From an uncultured Clostridia bacterium (lineage in GTDB: Bacteria > Bacillota > Clostridia > Saccharofermentanales > Saccharofermentanaceae): a stretch of DNA of 64,000 nt. The stretch's first letter is position 1, and the number at the start of each line of letters is the position of its first letter. The DNA is taken from contig CAMYXF010000003.1 in NCBI GenBank assembly GCA_947303185.1, positions 124,001-188,000 of the forward strand. The letters run 5' to 3'. The translations under genes and the position numbers were made by a program. The notes below the pieces were generated by a model. It saw only the letters and a program-made list of their open reading frames with translations. It was not told the origin of the DNA and searched no databases. This document shows, piece by piece, positions 17,198-24,559 of this stretch.

Positions 17198-18610
17198 ATG
17201 GGAAAAACTTTAGGAAAAAAGAATACCACTATCGTCATCACCGAGAAGACTCCGCTGATCTTACTTGCGGGGCCTATGTTCCTTGAGCTCTTCCTGAACG
17301 TTATGGTAAATAACGTAGATACCTTCATGCTGAGCCACTACGACGAAGTCGCCGTAGGTGCAGTAGGTAACGCCAACAGGATCATGTTCATGATGAACAT
17401 CCTTTTCAATGTCATCGCAACGGCAACAAGCGTCGTTGTCTCGCAGTATCTCGGTGCAAAGCGCTATGACAAGATGAATATGATCTACACGCTTGCAGTC
17501 ATGGTAAACTTTGTCTTCGGCTTGATTTTAAGCGGCGCTTTCTGTGCGGCAAATCCTCTTATCATGGATTTCCTTCACATCTCTGATAACATGCGCCCCC
17601 ACGCCATGACCTATATCTACATCGTAGGCGGTGGCGGATTCATCCTGGCAGTTTATAACGTAATGCTCCAGATCTTAAGATGTAACGGTTTTTCCATGAT
17701 CGGCATGTGGATCACATTGGGCATCAACTTCGTAAACATGTTCGGAAACTATCTTTTCCTGTATGGCCCTCTGAAACACCTTAACATGGGTGTCGCAGGT
17801 GTTGCCCTGTCAACGGTAGCATCAAGAATCATTGCCGTCGTTGCAATATTTATCTTCTTCTTTGCAATGAGGATCGGTAAGATCGCACTCCGTTATCTGA
17901 AGCCTTTCCCAAAAAAGCTTCTTTGGAAGATGATCAAGATAGGTCTTCCTACGGCAGGCGAAAACCTTACATACAATCTTTATCAGACAACGCTTCTTTC
18001 ATTCATAAACATAATGGGTGAAGATTCCGCAAATGCAAAAGTATACTGCGATCTGCTTATCTCTTTTGCAATGATATTCTCCAACGCATGCGCAATGTCA
18101 ACGCAAATAATCACGGGACATCTCGTAGGCGCAGGAAAGACCGAAGAAGCATACAAGCGTGTATTCAAGACGTTGAGAACAACTCTGCCGATCACGTTCG
18201 GTCTTGCCGGAATCAATGCGTTCCTCTGCAGATATACTCTGCATTTTTTTACTAGTAACCCGAACATAATCGCCCTGGGCCAGATGATCATGATCGTCGA
18301 TATTTTCATTGAGATCGGACGGTGCCTCAACATGACATTCGTATCGAGTCTCAAAGCAGCAGGCGCATACATCTTCCCTCTCATCGTGGGCATTCTCTGC
18401 AACTGGGGTCTGGGCCTTGCGACAGGCTACGCAGTAGGCGTTCTTATGGGTGTCGGCGTTGCCGGAATCTATGCCGGAACAGCCACCGATGAATGCATCC
18501 GCGGCCTCATCGTAATGTACTACTGGTACAAGAAGAAATGGGTCGGCAAATCGGTCGTCGACAAAAAGCGGAAAGACGTACTGGAACTCGAGCAGGGCGA
18601 AAAAGGATAA
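17198..18610 (+). CDS. MATE family efflux transporter
   Basis: A 470-residue, roughly twelve-helix MATE protein ('LAGPMFLELFLNVMVNNVDTFML', 'VVVSQYLGAKRYDKMN'). The open frame begins at 17156, but AAAAGGG with 7-nt spacing points to ATG 17198. The C-terminal cytoplasmic tail is Lys/Asp-rich. It is followed 75 bp later by a second MATE gene of a different subgroup, suggesting two exporters under linked control. Substrate unknown. Confidence 0.9.
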   Translation: MGKTLGKKNTTIVITEKTPLILLAGPMFLELFLNVMVNNVDTFMLSHYDEVAVGAVGNANRIMFMMNILFNVIATATSVVVSQYLGAKRYDKMNMIYTLAVMVNFVFGLILSGAFCAANPLIMDFLHISDNMRPHAMTYIYIVGGGGFILAVYNVMLQILRCNGFSMIGMWITLGINFVNMFGNYLFLYGPLKHLNMGVAGVALSTVASRIIAVVAIFIFFFAMRIGKIALRYLKPFPKKLLWKMIKIGLPTAGENLTYNLYQTTLLSFINIMGEDSANAKVYCDLLISFAMIFSNACAMSTQIITGHLVGAGKTEEAYKRVFKTLRTTLPITFGLAGINAFLCRYTLHFFTSNPNIIALGQMIMIVDIFIEIGRCLNMTFVSSLKAAGAYIFPLIVGILCNWGLGLATGYAVGVLMGVGVAGIYAGTATDECIRGLIVMYYWYKKKWVGKSVVDKKRKDVLELEQGEKG

Positions 18611-18633
18611 AACCGTATATAATAGATTACATA

Positions 18634-18660
18634 CAGGCGGGGGAAGCAATTCTCCGCCTG
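18634..18660 (+). promoter_or_regulatory. Hairpin in the leader between two MATE genes
   Basis: CAGGCGG and CCGCCTG form a 7-bp stem with a 13-nt loop, 25 bp before the second MATE start. A TATAAT lies at 18618-18623, just upstream. No T-run follows, so it is not a classical terminator. It may be a processing or regulatory structure. Confidence 0.4.
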
Positions 18661-18685
18661 AAAATTTAACCGCTGGTATTTAGTG

Positions 18686-20071
18686 ATGAGTTCGATCACC
18701 GAAAACAAGAAATATCTGTTTGAATCAATGAATCCGGCCAAGGCGCTGGCTATCATGGCTCTGCCTACGGTCGGAAGCCAGATGGTAGTATTGGTATACA
18801 ACATAGCCGATACCTGGTTCATCGGAAGAACTGACGATCCTGCCATGATCGCCGCTTCAAATCTCGCACTCACCGTATATCTTATCGTCGTTTCTCTCGC
18901 AAACGTATTCGGTGTCGGCGGCGGAAGCCTCATGGCGCGCCTGGCCGGCGAACAAAAAGAAACAGATGCTGCAAAAGTCGTAAATTACAGTGTTTTCGCT
19001 TCCGGCATTGCGGCAGGCGTTTTCTCAATCCTGACTCTAATATTCATGACCCCGCTCATGAGGTTGTTGGGTTCTGAAGAAGCGACACTTTATTACTGTA
19101 AACAATACCTGTTTACTACGGTTGTCTTCGGAAGCATTCCGACAGTTCTTTCGATGAGCATGCCGCAGCTTCTGCGAAATGCCGGTTATGCCAAAGAAGC
19201 AGGACTTGGCGTTACTATCGGAAGCCTCCTTAATGTAGCTCTTGATCCGCTCTTCATGTTCGTGATCCTTCCAAGCGGCAACGAGGTGCTGGGAGCAGGT
19301 ATTGCAACGATGCTGTCAAACTATGTATCCCTTGCTTACTTTATCTTTATCTTCCACAAAGTAAGACATGAAAGTGTCCTTAAAATCTCGTTCAAACCTG
19401 TACATCTTGAGAAAGATCATCTTAAGTCACTATATATGGTCGGCGTTCCTGCAGCTATTAGCATATTCCTTTTTGACCTCGTGAATATCGTTATTAACCG
19501 TCTTACCGCAGCATATGGTGATCACATAACGCCCGTAGCAGCTATCGGTATTGTTTTAAAGCTTGAGAGGATCCCGATCAATACCGGGTTGGGAATATGT
19601 CTAGGCATGGTTCCTCTGATTGCATATAATTACGGCGCCGGAAATCACAAACGCATGGCACGCGTTTCTTCACTTGCAAGATGGGCAATCTTAATATTCT
19701 CATCTTTGTGTACCATTCTATTCTTCTTTTTCGCTGAGCCTCTTGTATCGATATTCATCAAGGATCCTATGACAGTAGAGATGGGAACGGATTTCCTCAA
19801 GATACGCTGCTTCGCCCTGCCCTTTATGATGATCGGCTACCACGTCGTAAACTACATGAATGCAATAAACCAGGGAAAAGTATCTTTTGCTCTCGCGATA
19901 ATACGCCACCTGATACTCATCATTCCGATAATGTTCATAATGAATTACATCTGGGGCATCACAGGTCTTATGTGGTCACAGGTAATTGCAGACATAATAA
20001 ATTCAGCGGTTGCGCTGTTGGCAATCCAATTAATAATTAAGCGCAGTCGAAAAGAATCATCACTGAATTGA
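18686..20071 (+). CDS. MATE family efflux transporter
   Basis: A 461-residue MATE protein ('MALPTVGSQMVVLVYNIADTWFIG', 'GVGGGSLMARL', 'PLIAYNYGAGN'). It is closer to the 7804 pump than to its immediate neighbour. An adjacent GTG at 18683 is an alternative start, and no clear ribosome site is seen before either. About twelve transmembrane helices. It is followed by an intergenic small-RNA candidate. Substrate unknown. Confidence 0.9.
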   Translation: MSSITENKKYLFESMNPAKALAIMALPTVGSQMVVLVYNIADTWFIGRTDDPAMIAASNLALTVYLIVVSLANVFGVGGGSLMARLAGEQKETDAAKVVNYSVFASGIAAGVFSILTLIFMTPLMRLLGSEEATLYYCKQYLFTTVVFGSIPTVLSMSMPQLLRNAGYAKEAGLGVTIGSLLNVALDPLFMFVILPSGNEVLGAGIATMLSNYVSLAYFIFIFHKVRHESVLKISFKPVHLEKDHLKSLYMVGVPAAISIFLFDLVNIVINRLTAAYGDHITPVAAIGIVLKLERIPINTGLGICLGMVPLIAYNYGAGNHKRMARVSSLARWAILIFSSLCTILFFFFAEPLVSIFIKDPMTVEMGTDFLKIRCFALPFMMIGYHVVNYMNAINQGKVSFALAIIRHLILIIPIMFIMNYIWGITGLMWSQVIADIINSAVALLAIQLIIKRSRKESSLN

Positions 20072-20150
20072 TGTTTTTTCTTCTATCTTTATTCCTTCAG
20101 ATGATGGTTTTTAGATAGAAAAAATGGCCGTTTATCAGAACAGTAATTCG

Positions 20151-20179
20151 TTGACGGAAAAATATGTCGATGTTAGAAT
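20151..20179 (+). promoter_or_regulatory. Sigma-A promoter of an orphan short transcript
   Basis: TTGACG (20151-20156) and TAGAAT (20174-20179) with a 17-bp spacer form one of the best promoters in the window. There is no reading frame behind it. Confidence 0.7.
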
Positions 20180-20185
20180 AATTGC

Positions 20186-20275
20186 AAGAGAGCACAGTCT
20201 GCAAAGACGGTCGCCTTCAGATAAAGTTTATTAACTAAACCTCACCTTAAGATGCTGTCCTGGGTGAGGTTTTCA
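20186..20275 (+). ncRNA. Predicted small RNA of about 90 nt
   Basis: A near-consensus promoter (20151-20179) is followed about 90 bp later by a terminator: AACCTCACC/GGTGAGGTT, a 9-bp stem with a 16-nt loop and then TTTC. No start codon with a ribosome site lies between. The gap separates convergent genes (a MATE gene and a GGDEF-EAL gene). I do not recognise the RNA family. The hairpin could also serve the minus-strand gene. Confidence 0.6.
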
Positions 20276-20318
20276 TTTGCGCTTATATCTGTACTCATTC
20301 AGTGATCGCTTGTAACTA

Positions 20319-22115
20319 TCAGTTTAAATACTTATTCTCGTATTCTTCAATCGATATCGGTTTGCTGTAGTAATATCCCTGAATCACGTCGCAGCCAAGA
20401 GCCCTTAATTCATCGATCTGGCTCTTGTTCTCGGCACCTTCTGCAAGGCATATGAATCCCAGTTCCTTCGCAAGCGAGATGATGTGCCTGATAACAAAGA
20501 AGTCTTCTTTCATCTCGTTATCGACGCCGACTTTATCAACAAAACTCTTATCGATCTTAAGAGTGTCTAACGGCATCTGTGTAAGGAGCGAGAAGGATGA
20601 ATAACCTGTTCCGAAATCGTCCATAGAGATGTGGAAACCTTTGTCTCTCAGTTCGTTAAGAACATGGATCATCTGCTCCATATTATCGTATGAAGCGCTC
20701 TCTGTAAGCTCGAAATCAATCAGGTCATGATAGACGCCGTATGAATCGACGATGTCTGTCAGGTGCTGTACAAGATTACTGTCGTAGAGCCTGTCGCGCG
20801 ACAGGTTTACGGATACGGGATAGAGGATCTTCCCTTCCTTGCGCCACTTGGCAATAGCCGCACAGACTTTCTTAAGGACTATGTCATCGATCTTGCCGAT
20901 CGAACCGTCCCTTTCAAAGAACGGTATGAACTTGCCGGGATAAAGGAATTCTTTCTTCTTGTAATTCCATCTTATCAAGGCCTCAGCACCCTTGATCTTC
21001 TCGGTCTTAATATCGAACTTGGGCTGGAGGCAAACTACGAATTCATCGTTTTCGATGGCGGTATCAAGATAAGCCTTGATGTAATTGCCCCACATGATAT
21101 CGTCATGCATCTTATCAGTGAAAACCGTAATCTCGGTCTTGTTGTGCTTGACGCCCAACGCCTGGGCCAGCTTGCCGGCGTCAGCTACCCTGTTGCCGGA
21201 GAGCATGGAACGCTGCATAGGAACGAAGCCGCATCTGTAGTAGATCCTGTAATTAGGGTCTTCTTCGAGATGTGATATTCCTTCAAAGAATTCGGTTAAT
21301 CTCGCAATCGTCTGCTCTTCAGGCATGTCCTTGATTATCATCGCGAAATTATCGTTGTGGCATCTCGCGCTGGCATAAACAAAATCAGATTCGTTCATGG
21401 CCTTAACGACATTGCAAAGGACTTTGTTGCCAGCTATATGGCCGTAAACTTCATTGATTACCCTGAACTCTTTAATGTCGAAATGGACAAAGGCGTAATC
21501 CTTTATGCCGTAATCCATCGGCATCTCAAGGAACGGAACGAGATGATTCCAGGTGTAGTGATTGGTAACGTGATCTATGTATGCCTTAGTGAAAAGATCC
21601 TTCTTTTCGAAGCATCCGTAATCGTCTTTTATGATGTCGATTGCGCGGTCTTCATCGACTCTCATGTCGCAGAGGATCCTAAGCTTTTTGCCGCTTAAGA
21701 ACATGCTTATAACGTCTGGATCTTCCTTGACCGACAGGTCGCTGCAGGCTCTGTGCGCATCGTCGTCATCCCTGATCTTGCTGAAGATCTCGTGTATGGA
21801 ACAGATATCGATCTCGACATCGTTATCGATCTCTATCGAATAGAAAAATGCACCCTCCAGAACAGTTGACTTAAGGTCATCCGGATAAGCAACATTCTCA
21901 TCATCTTCCCTGAATTCAATGCCGATAACGGCTTTGCCTAACGACTTAATGTAGTAGATTCCGGGATAGTCATAAGTGCCGAAAGAGTCAGCATAACGGC
22001 TGACTTTATCACAGATCTTACCATTGCGGAAATCAGCGGTCACAGCATCATCCGCATCCGTGTAATAAAGAATCCTTCTGGGTTTATATAGCTGGTTAAG
22101 TTTATTAATAAACAT
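20319..22115 (-). CDS. Degenerate-GGDEF/EAL protein, probable c-di-GMP phosphodiesterase
   Basis: A soluble 598-residue protein. An N-terminal sensory part of about 190 residues is unrecognised. The GGDEF-fold domain has the signature replaced by 'HNDNF', so it should not synthesise c-di-GMP. The C-terminal EAL domain is intact: 'EALIRW', 'NLS', 'DDFGTGYSS', 'KIDKSF', 'AEGAEN'. The inferred activity is hydrolysis of c-di-GMP to pGpG, with the dead GGDEF as a possible regulator. AAAGGA lies before the ATG. A small membrane protein gene lies 29 bp upstream on the same strand. Confidence 0.9.
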   Translation of the reverse strand: MFINKLNQLYKPRRILYYTDADDAVTADFRNGKICDKVSRYADSFGTYDYPGIYYIKSLGKAVIGIEFREDDENVAYPDDLKSTVLEGAFFYSIEIDNDVEIDICSIHEIFSKIRDDDDAHRACSDLSVKEDPDVISMFLSGKKLRILCDMRVDEDRAIDIIKDDYGCFEKKDLFTKAYIDHVTNHYTWNHLVPFLEMPMDYGIKDYAFVHFDIKEFRVINEVYGHIAGNKVLCNVVKAMNESDFVYASARCHNDNFAMIIKDMPEEQTIARLTEFFEGISHLEEDPNYRIYYRCGFVPMQRSMLSGNRVADAGKLAQALGVKHNKTEITVFTDKMHDDIMWGNYIKAYLDTAIENDEFVVCLQPKFDIKTEKIKGAEALIRWNYKKKEFLYPGKFIPFFERDGSIGKIDDIVLKKVCAAIAKWRKEGKILYPVSVNLSRDRLYDSNLVQHLTDIVDSYGVYHDLIDFELTESASYDNMEQMIHVLNELRDKGFHISMDDFGTGYSSFSLLTQMPLDTLKIDKSFVDKVGVDNEMKEDFFVIRHIISLAKELGFICLAEGAENKSQIDELRALGCDVIQGYYYSKPISIEEYENKYLN

Positions 22116-22144
22116 AACTGTTCCTTTCCCGCTGATTAACTAAA

Positions 22145-22510
22145 TCAGGGTCCCGCTCCCGCGAGTAATTTTTGAATCAGATAGACGAAAATACCAAAGA
22201 CATACAAAACTGCCTGCAACTCAGCAAGGATTATTCCTGTTATGGCAAATCCTTTGCCGCCCATATTCTTACGTCCTGCTTTAATAAGTCCGATAATCGA
22301 AAACGCCGTGCCTGCACGGTTAAATATCAGTGTGCAGCCGACAAGGATATTTATGACCGTCCAGTAAAACCATTCGCCAAAGGGTTCATAAAAACCGATA
22401 ATGTTGTTGGACAGCAAAACAAATATGAGCACAATAAACCAGGGAGACAGGAACGCGGTAACAAAACCGGTCACTGAAGCTTTGCTGATCTTTTTCTTCG
22501 GTTTGCTCAT
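22145..22510 (-). CDS. Small DUF4190-like membrane protein
   Basis: A 121-residue protein with a Lys-rich N-terminus and three to four transmembrane helices. The segment 'FSIIGLIKAGRKNMGGKGFAITGIIL' resembles DUF4190 proteins, whose function is unknown. It is probably co-transcribed with the EAL phosphodiesterase gene that follows 29 bp later. GGAG precedes the ATG. Confidence 0.65.
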   Translation of the reverse strand: MSKPKKKISKASVTGFVTAFLSPWFIVLIFVLLSNNIIGFYEPFGEWFYWTVINILVGCTLIFNRAGTAFSIIGLIKAGRKNMGGKGFAITGIILAELQAVLYVFGIFVYLIQKLLAGAGP

Positions 22511-22581
22511 AAGACAACTCCGTCTGAGATTAAATCAAAAAATTAACTGCCTGACTTCTTCATTATACACAGATAATAAAA

Positions 22582-22612
22582 ACGGGGCATCCCACCTTTG
22601 AAGACGCCCCGT
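22582..22612 (-). terminator. Terminator after the cyclic-nucleotide-binding gene
   Basis: ACGGGGC and GCCCCGT form a 7-bp stem with a 17-nt loop, and T-runs follow on both strands. It most likely serves the minus-strand gene ending at 22640. Confidence 0.7.
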
Positions 22613-22639
22613 TCGTTTTTACTTGATTGAATTTGGAGA

Positions 22640-23557
22640 TTAATACTCTTCTTCTCTTTCAGTATTATCGTAGATCTCCTTGCAAGCCTTGCAGTACTCG
22701 TATGTGATTACTCTCAAACGGTATGAAAGGTTCTTGAGGATCATGTCGATCTTCTCAGGGCAGGACTTGAAGAGGTCTTCGAGTCCTTCGGGATAGATGA
22801 TCTCAACCTGTGTATCGTTGCTCTCTACAACTGCTGTAGCTGTACGTGCTTCCTGTGTGATGAGGCCCATCTCACCGAAGCATGCAACAGGCTTAACTTC
22901 TGAGAGTCTGATCTCGTTGTCTGCGCCGTAGTTGCTGTAGATGCAAACGCTTCCGGAGTGAACGATGTACATGCACTTACCGGGCTCACCCTGCTTGAAG
23001 ATGATCGTGCCGTAAGGATATGTCTCACCTGCTGTACCCTTCCTGGATACTGCGTCAGCTGCTTCACGAAGAGCTTCAGCGCTGGGTTTCTCAAGTCTGA
23101 AGTTCTTAGCTGAGAGATAGATGGACTGCTTTGTCATTGAAGCGAAGAAGCTTGCATAATTGTTCTTTGAGTTCTCTTTACGAACGTTATCAAGAGCCTT
23201 CTTGATCTCGTTGTAATCGTCTGTCATTGCCTTAAGTCTGTTACCGAGAACTACGCAGATATCAAGGATCTTTCCCGGATTCTCTGTGATGTATTCGGTA
23301 AGCTCGCTTGCTGCGATCTCAACTACTCTTGAGTCCTCTTCAGCAACTACTGTGCTGCTGCGGGGATATGACTCGATAACTGCCATCTCACCGAAATATG
23401 TTCCGGGTTCGAGAATTGCGATCTGAACCTGATCTTCCTGACCGTAATTGTTGTAAACTCCTACCTTACCCTCTAAAAGCTGGAAGAATGTATTACCTTC
23501 ATCTCCCTCTTTGATGATGATTTCGCCGCTGCTGATCGTTCTCTCCATACTGCTCAT
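22640..23557 (-). CDS. Protein with two cyclic-nucleotide-binding (CRP-type) domains
   Basis: A 305-residue protein with two cNMP-binding beta-rolls. The first, about 10-125, has 'GEMAVIESYPRSSTVVA' at the phosphate-binding cassette. The second, about 175-290, has 'FGEMGLITQEARTATAVV'. There is no helix-turn-helix and no membrane segment, so it is not a classical CRP regulator; a role as a sensor or adaptor is inferred. The Arg after GE(M)...R fits cyclic-nucleotide binding, but the ligand is unproven. AAAGGG lies before the ATG and a strong promoter lies at 23625-23653. It stands alone with its own terminator. Confidence 0.85.
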   Translation of the reverse strand: MSSMERTISSGEIIIKEGDEGNTFFQLLEGKVGVYNNYGQEDQVQIAILEPGTYFGEMAVIESYPRSSTVVAEEDSRVVEIAASELTEYITENPGKILDICVVLGNRLKAMTDDYNEIKKALDNVRKENSKNNYASFFASMTKQSIYLSAKNFRLEKPSAEALREAADAVSRKGTAGETYPYGTIIFKQGEPGKCMYIVHSGSVCIYSNYGADNEIRLSEVKPVACFGEMGLITQEARTATAVVESNDTQVEIIYPEGLEDLFKSCPEKIDMILKNLSYRLRVITYEYCKACKEIYDNTEREEEY

Positions 23558-23624
23558 GTTGTTGCCCTTTCTCTTTCAAATAATGTAAAAAAATGTCTCA
23601 AATACACTTTAGTTTCTACACGTG

Positions 23625-23653
23625 ATTGTATTTTCTAACACTCTTTTTGTCAA
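23625..23653 (-). promoter_or_regulatory. Strong sigma-A promoter of the double cNMP protein gene
   Basis: On the minus strand TTGACA and TACAAT are separated by exactly 17 bp. The predicted leader is about 60 nt. The rest of the 290-bp divergent gap is AT-rich and shows no gene. Confidence 0.75.
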
Positions 23654-23741
23654 TTATCAGATATTTATCAATTATATCATTGATATAAATTATTAAAGAG
23701 AGTTATAGGAAGCCTGCTCAATACAATTTGCTTTTGGAGCG

Positions 23742-23750
23742 TGATATAAT
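23742..23750 (+). promoter_or_regulatory. Extended -10 promoter of the zinc-binding protein gene
   Basis: TGATATAAT at 23742-23750. A small GC-rich hairpin GGCCGG-GAA-CCGGCC (23804-23818) lies in the predicted leader, 17 bp before the AAGGAG site. Confidence 0.5.
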
Positions 23751-23847
23751 CTCGATAGAATAAGGATGAGATGCCCAGAATAACTACACTTGAATAATAC
23801 TCCGGCCGGGAACCGGCCAACTATAAACGTTGCTAAGGAGTTCATAT

Positions 23848-24285
23848 ATGAGTATAGACAGCAGAGATCAACGGGTTGATCAACTATTACGAGGCATATA
23901 CCGTTTATGCGTTAATAAGGATGACTGCGCAGATTGTCCTTTCTATGTTACCAAGTGTGCATTTGAAGAACCCAAGCCCAGAACATGGTTCGATGAAGAG
24001 ACCATTGAGATCCAGGCTGAGCCCACACCCGTTGAAGAGATTGAACAGCAGGAAACTCCTCTGATCGAAGCAATCGAGAATGCAATCGAAGAACCCGAAG
24101 AGCCTGAAGAAGTTGATGATTCCGACGGCACATGGCTCGTAAGCACAACAATGGGCAGCGTCTTTTCGAAGTATGTATATATCTGCTCCAAGTGCGGTTA
24201 CAAAAAAGAATCAGTTCTCTCTTTAACACCGATGACCAAGTGTCCCGAGTGCGAAAAAAGGAAAGCGATGAGAGCGCAGATCTAA
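23848..24285 (+). CDS. Small acidic zinc-binding protein with two Cys clusters
   Basis: A 145-residue protein I cannot name. The N-terminal third has 'CVNKDDCADCPFYVTKC', four cysteines in a short loop. The middle is a Glu/Pro-rich, probably disordered linker. The C-terminus is a zinc ribbon, 'CSKCGYKKES' and 'KCPECEK'. AAGGAG selects ATG 23848 rather than the upstream in-frame codon at 23830. Codon choice (Thr ACA, Lys AAG, Glu GAG) is like HU, suggesting good expression. It has its own promoter and terminator. Confidence 0.75.
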   Translation: MSIDSRDQRVDQLLRGIYRLCVNKDDCADCPFYVTKCAFEEPKPRTWFDEETIEIQAEPTPVEEIEQQETPLIEAIENAIEEPEEPEEVDDSDGTWLVSTTMGSVFSKYVYICSKCGYKKESVLSLTPMTKCPECEKRKAMRAQI

Positions 24286-24303
24286 TCAGGTTATAAACAT
24301 CAG

Positions 24304-24334
24304 GGGTCGTCTCAAAATGAGATGACCCTTTTTT
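24304..24334 (+). terminator. Terminator of the zinc-binding protein gene
   Basis: GGGTCGTCTCA and TGAGATGACCC form an 11-bp stem (one G-U) with loop AAA, followed by six T. Same TCTCA/TGAGA core as other terminators here. Confidence 0.88.
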
Positions 24335-24350
24335 ATGGATCTCCCAGGTT

Positions 24351-24500
24351 CTCGAAAAGTCGCAGCGGTGTGGTTTTTCGAGTTTAAAAAATCACACCAA
24401 AAGTCACACTACACTATGACAGTTACTGTGACTTTTTCGGGAATCTTCAAAAAAATCACACCAAAAGTCACACTGCACTGTGACGGTTACTGTGACTTTT
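24351..24500. repeat. Intergenic hairpin array C (TGTGACTTTT word, 64-bp period)
   Basis: AAAAGTCACA/TGTGACTTTT pairs occur at 24399-24408/24427-24436 and again at 24463-24472/24491-24500, each with an 18-nt loop; the offset is exactly 64 bp. An AAAATCACACC half-site also repeats at 64 bp. An outer hairpin CTCGAAAA/TTTTCGAG (24351-24382) with a 16-nt loop starts the array. It lies between the terminator at 24304 and the end of a convergent gene. Confidence 0.8.
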
Positions 24501-24559
24501 TGAGAGACGAGGTGAACGACCGCGGCAAAAAGCCACGGCATTTTGAGAATTCGTCTGCA

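Noticed and set aside
23804..23818. Terminator at GGCCGG-GAA-CCGGCC
   Set aside because: No T-run follows, and it lies between promoter and start codon, so it is at most a leader hairpin.
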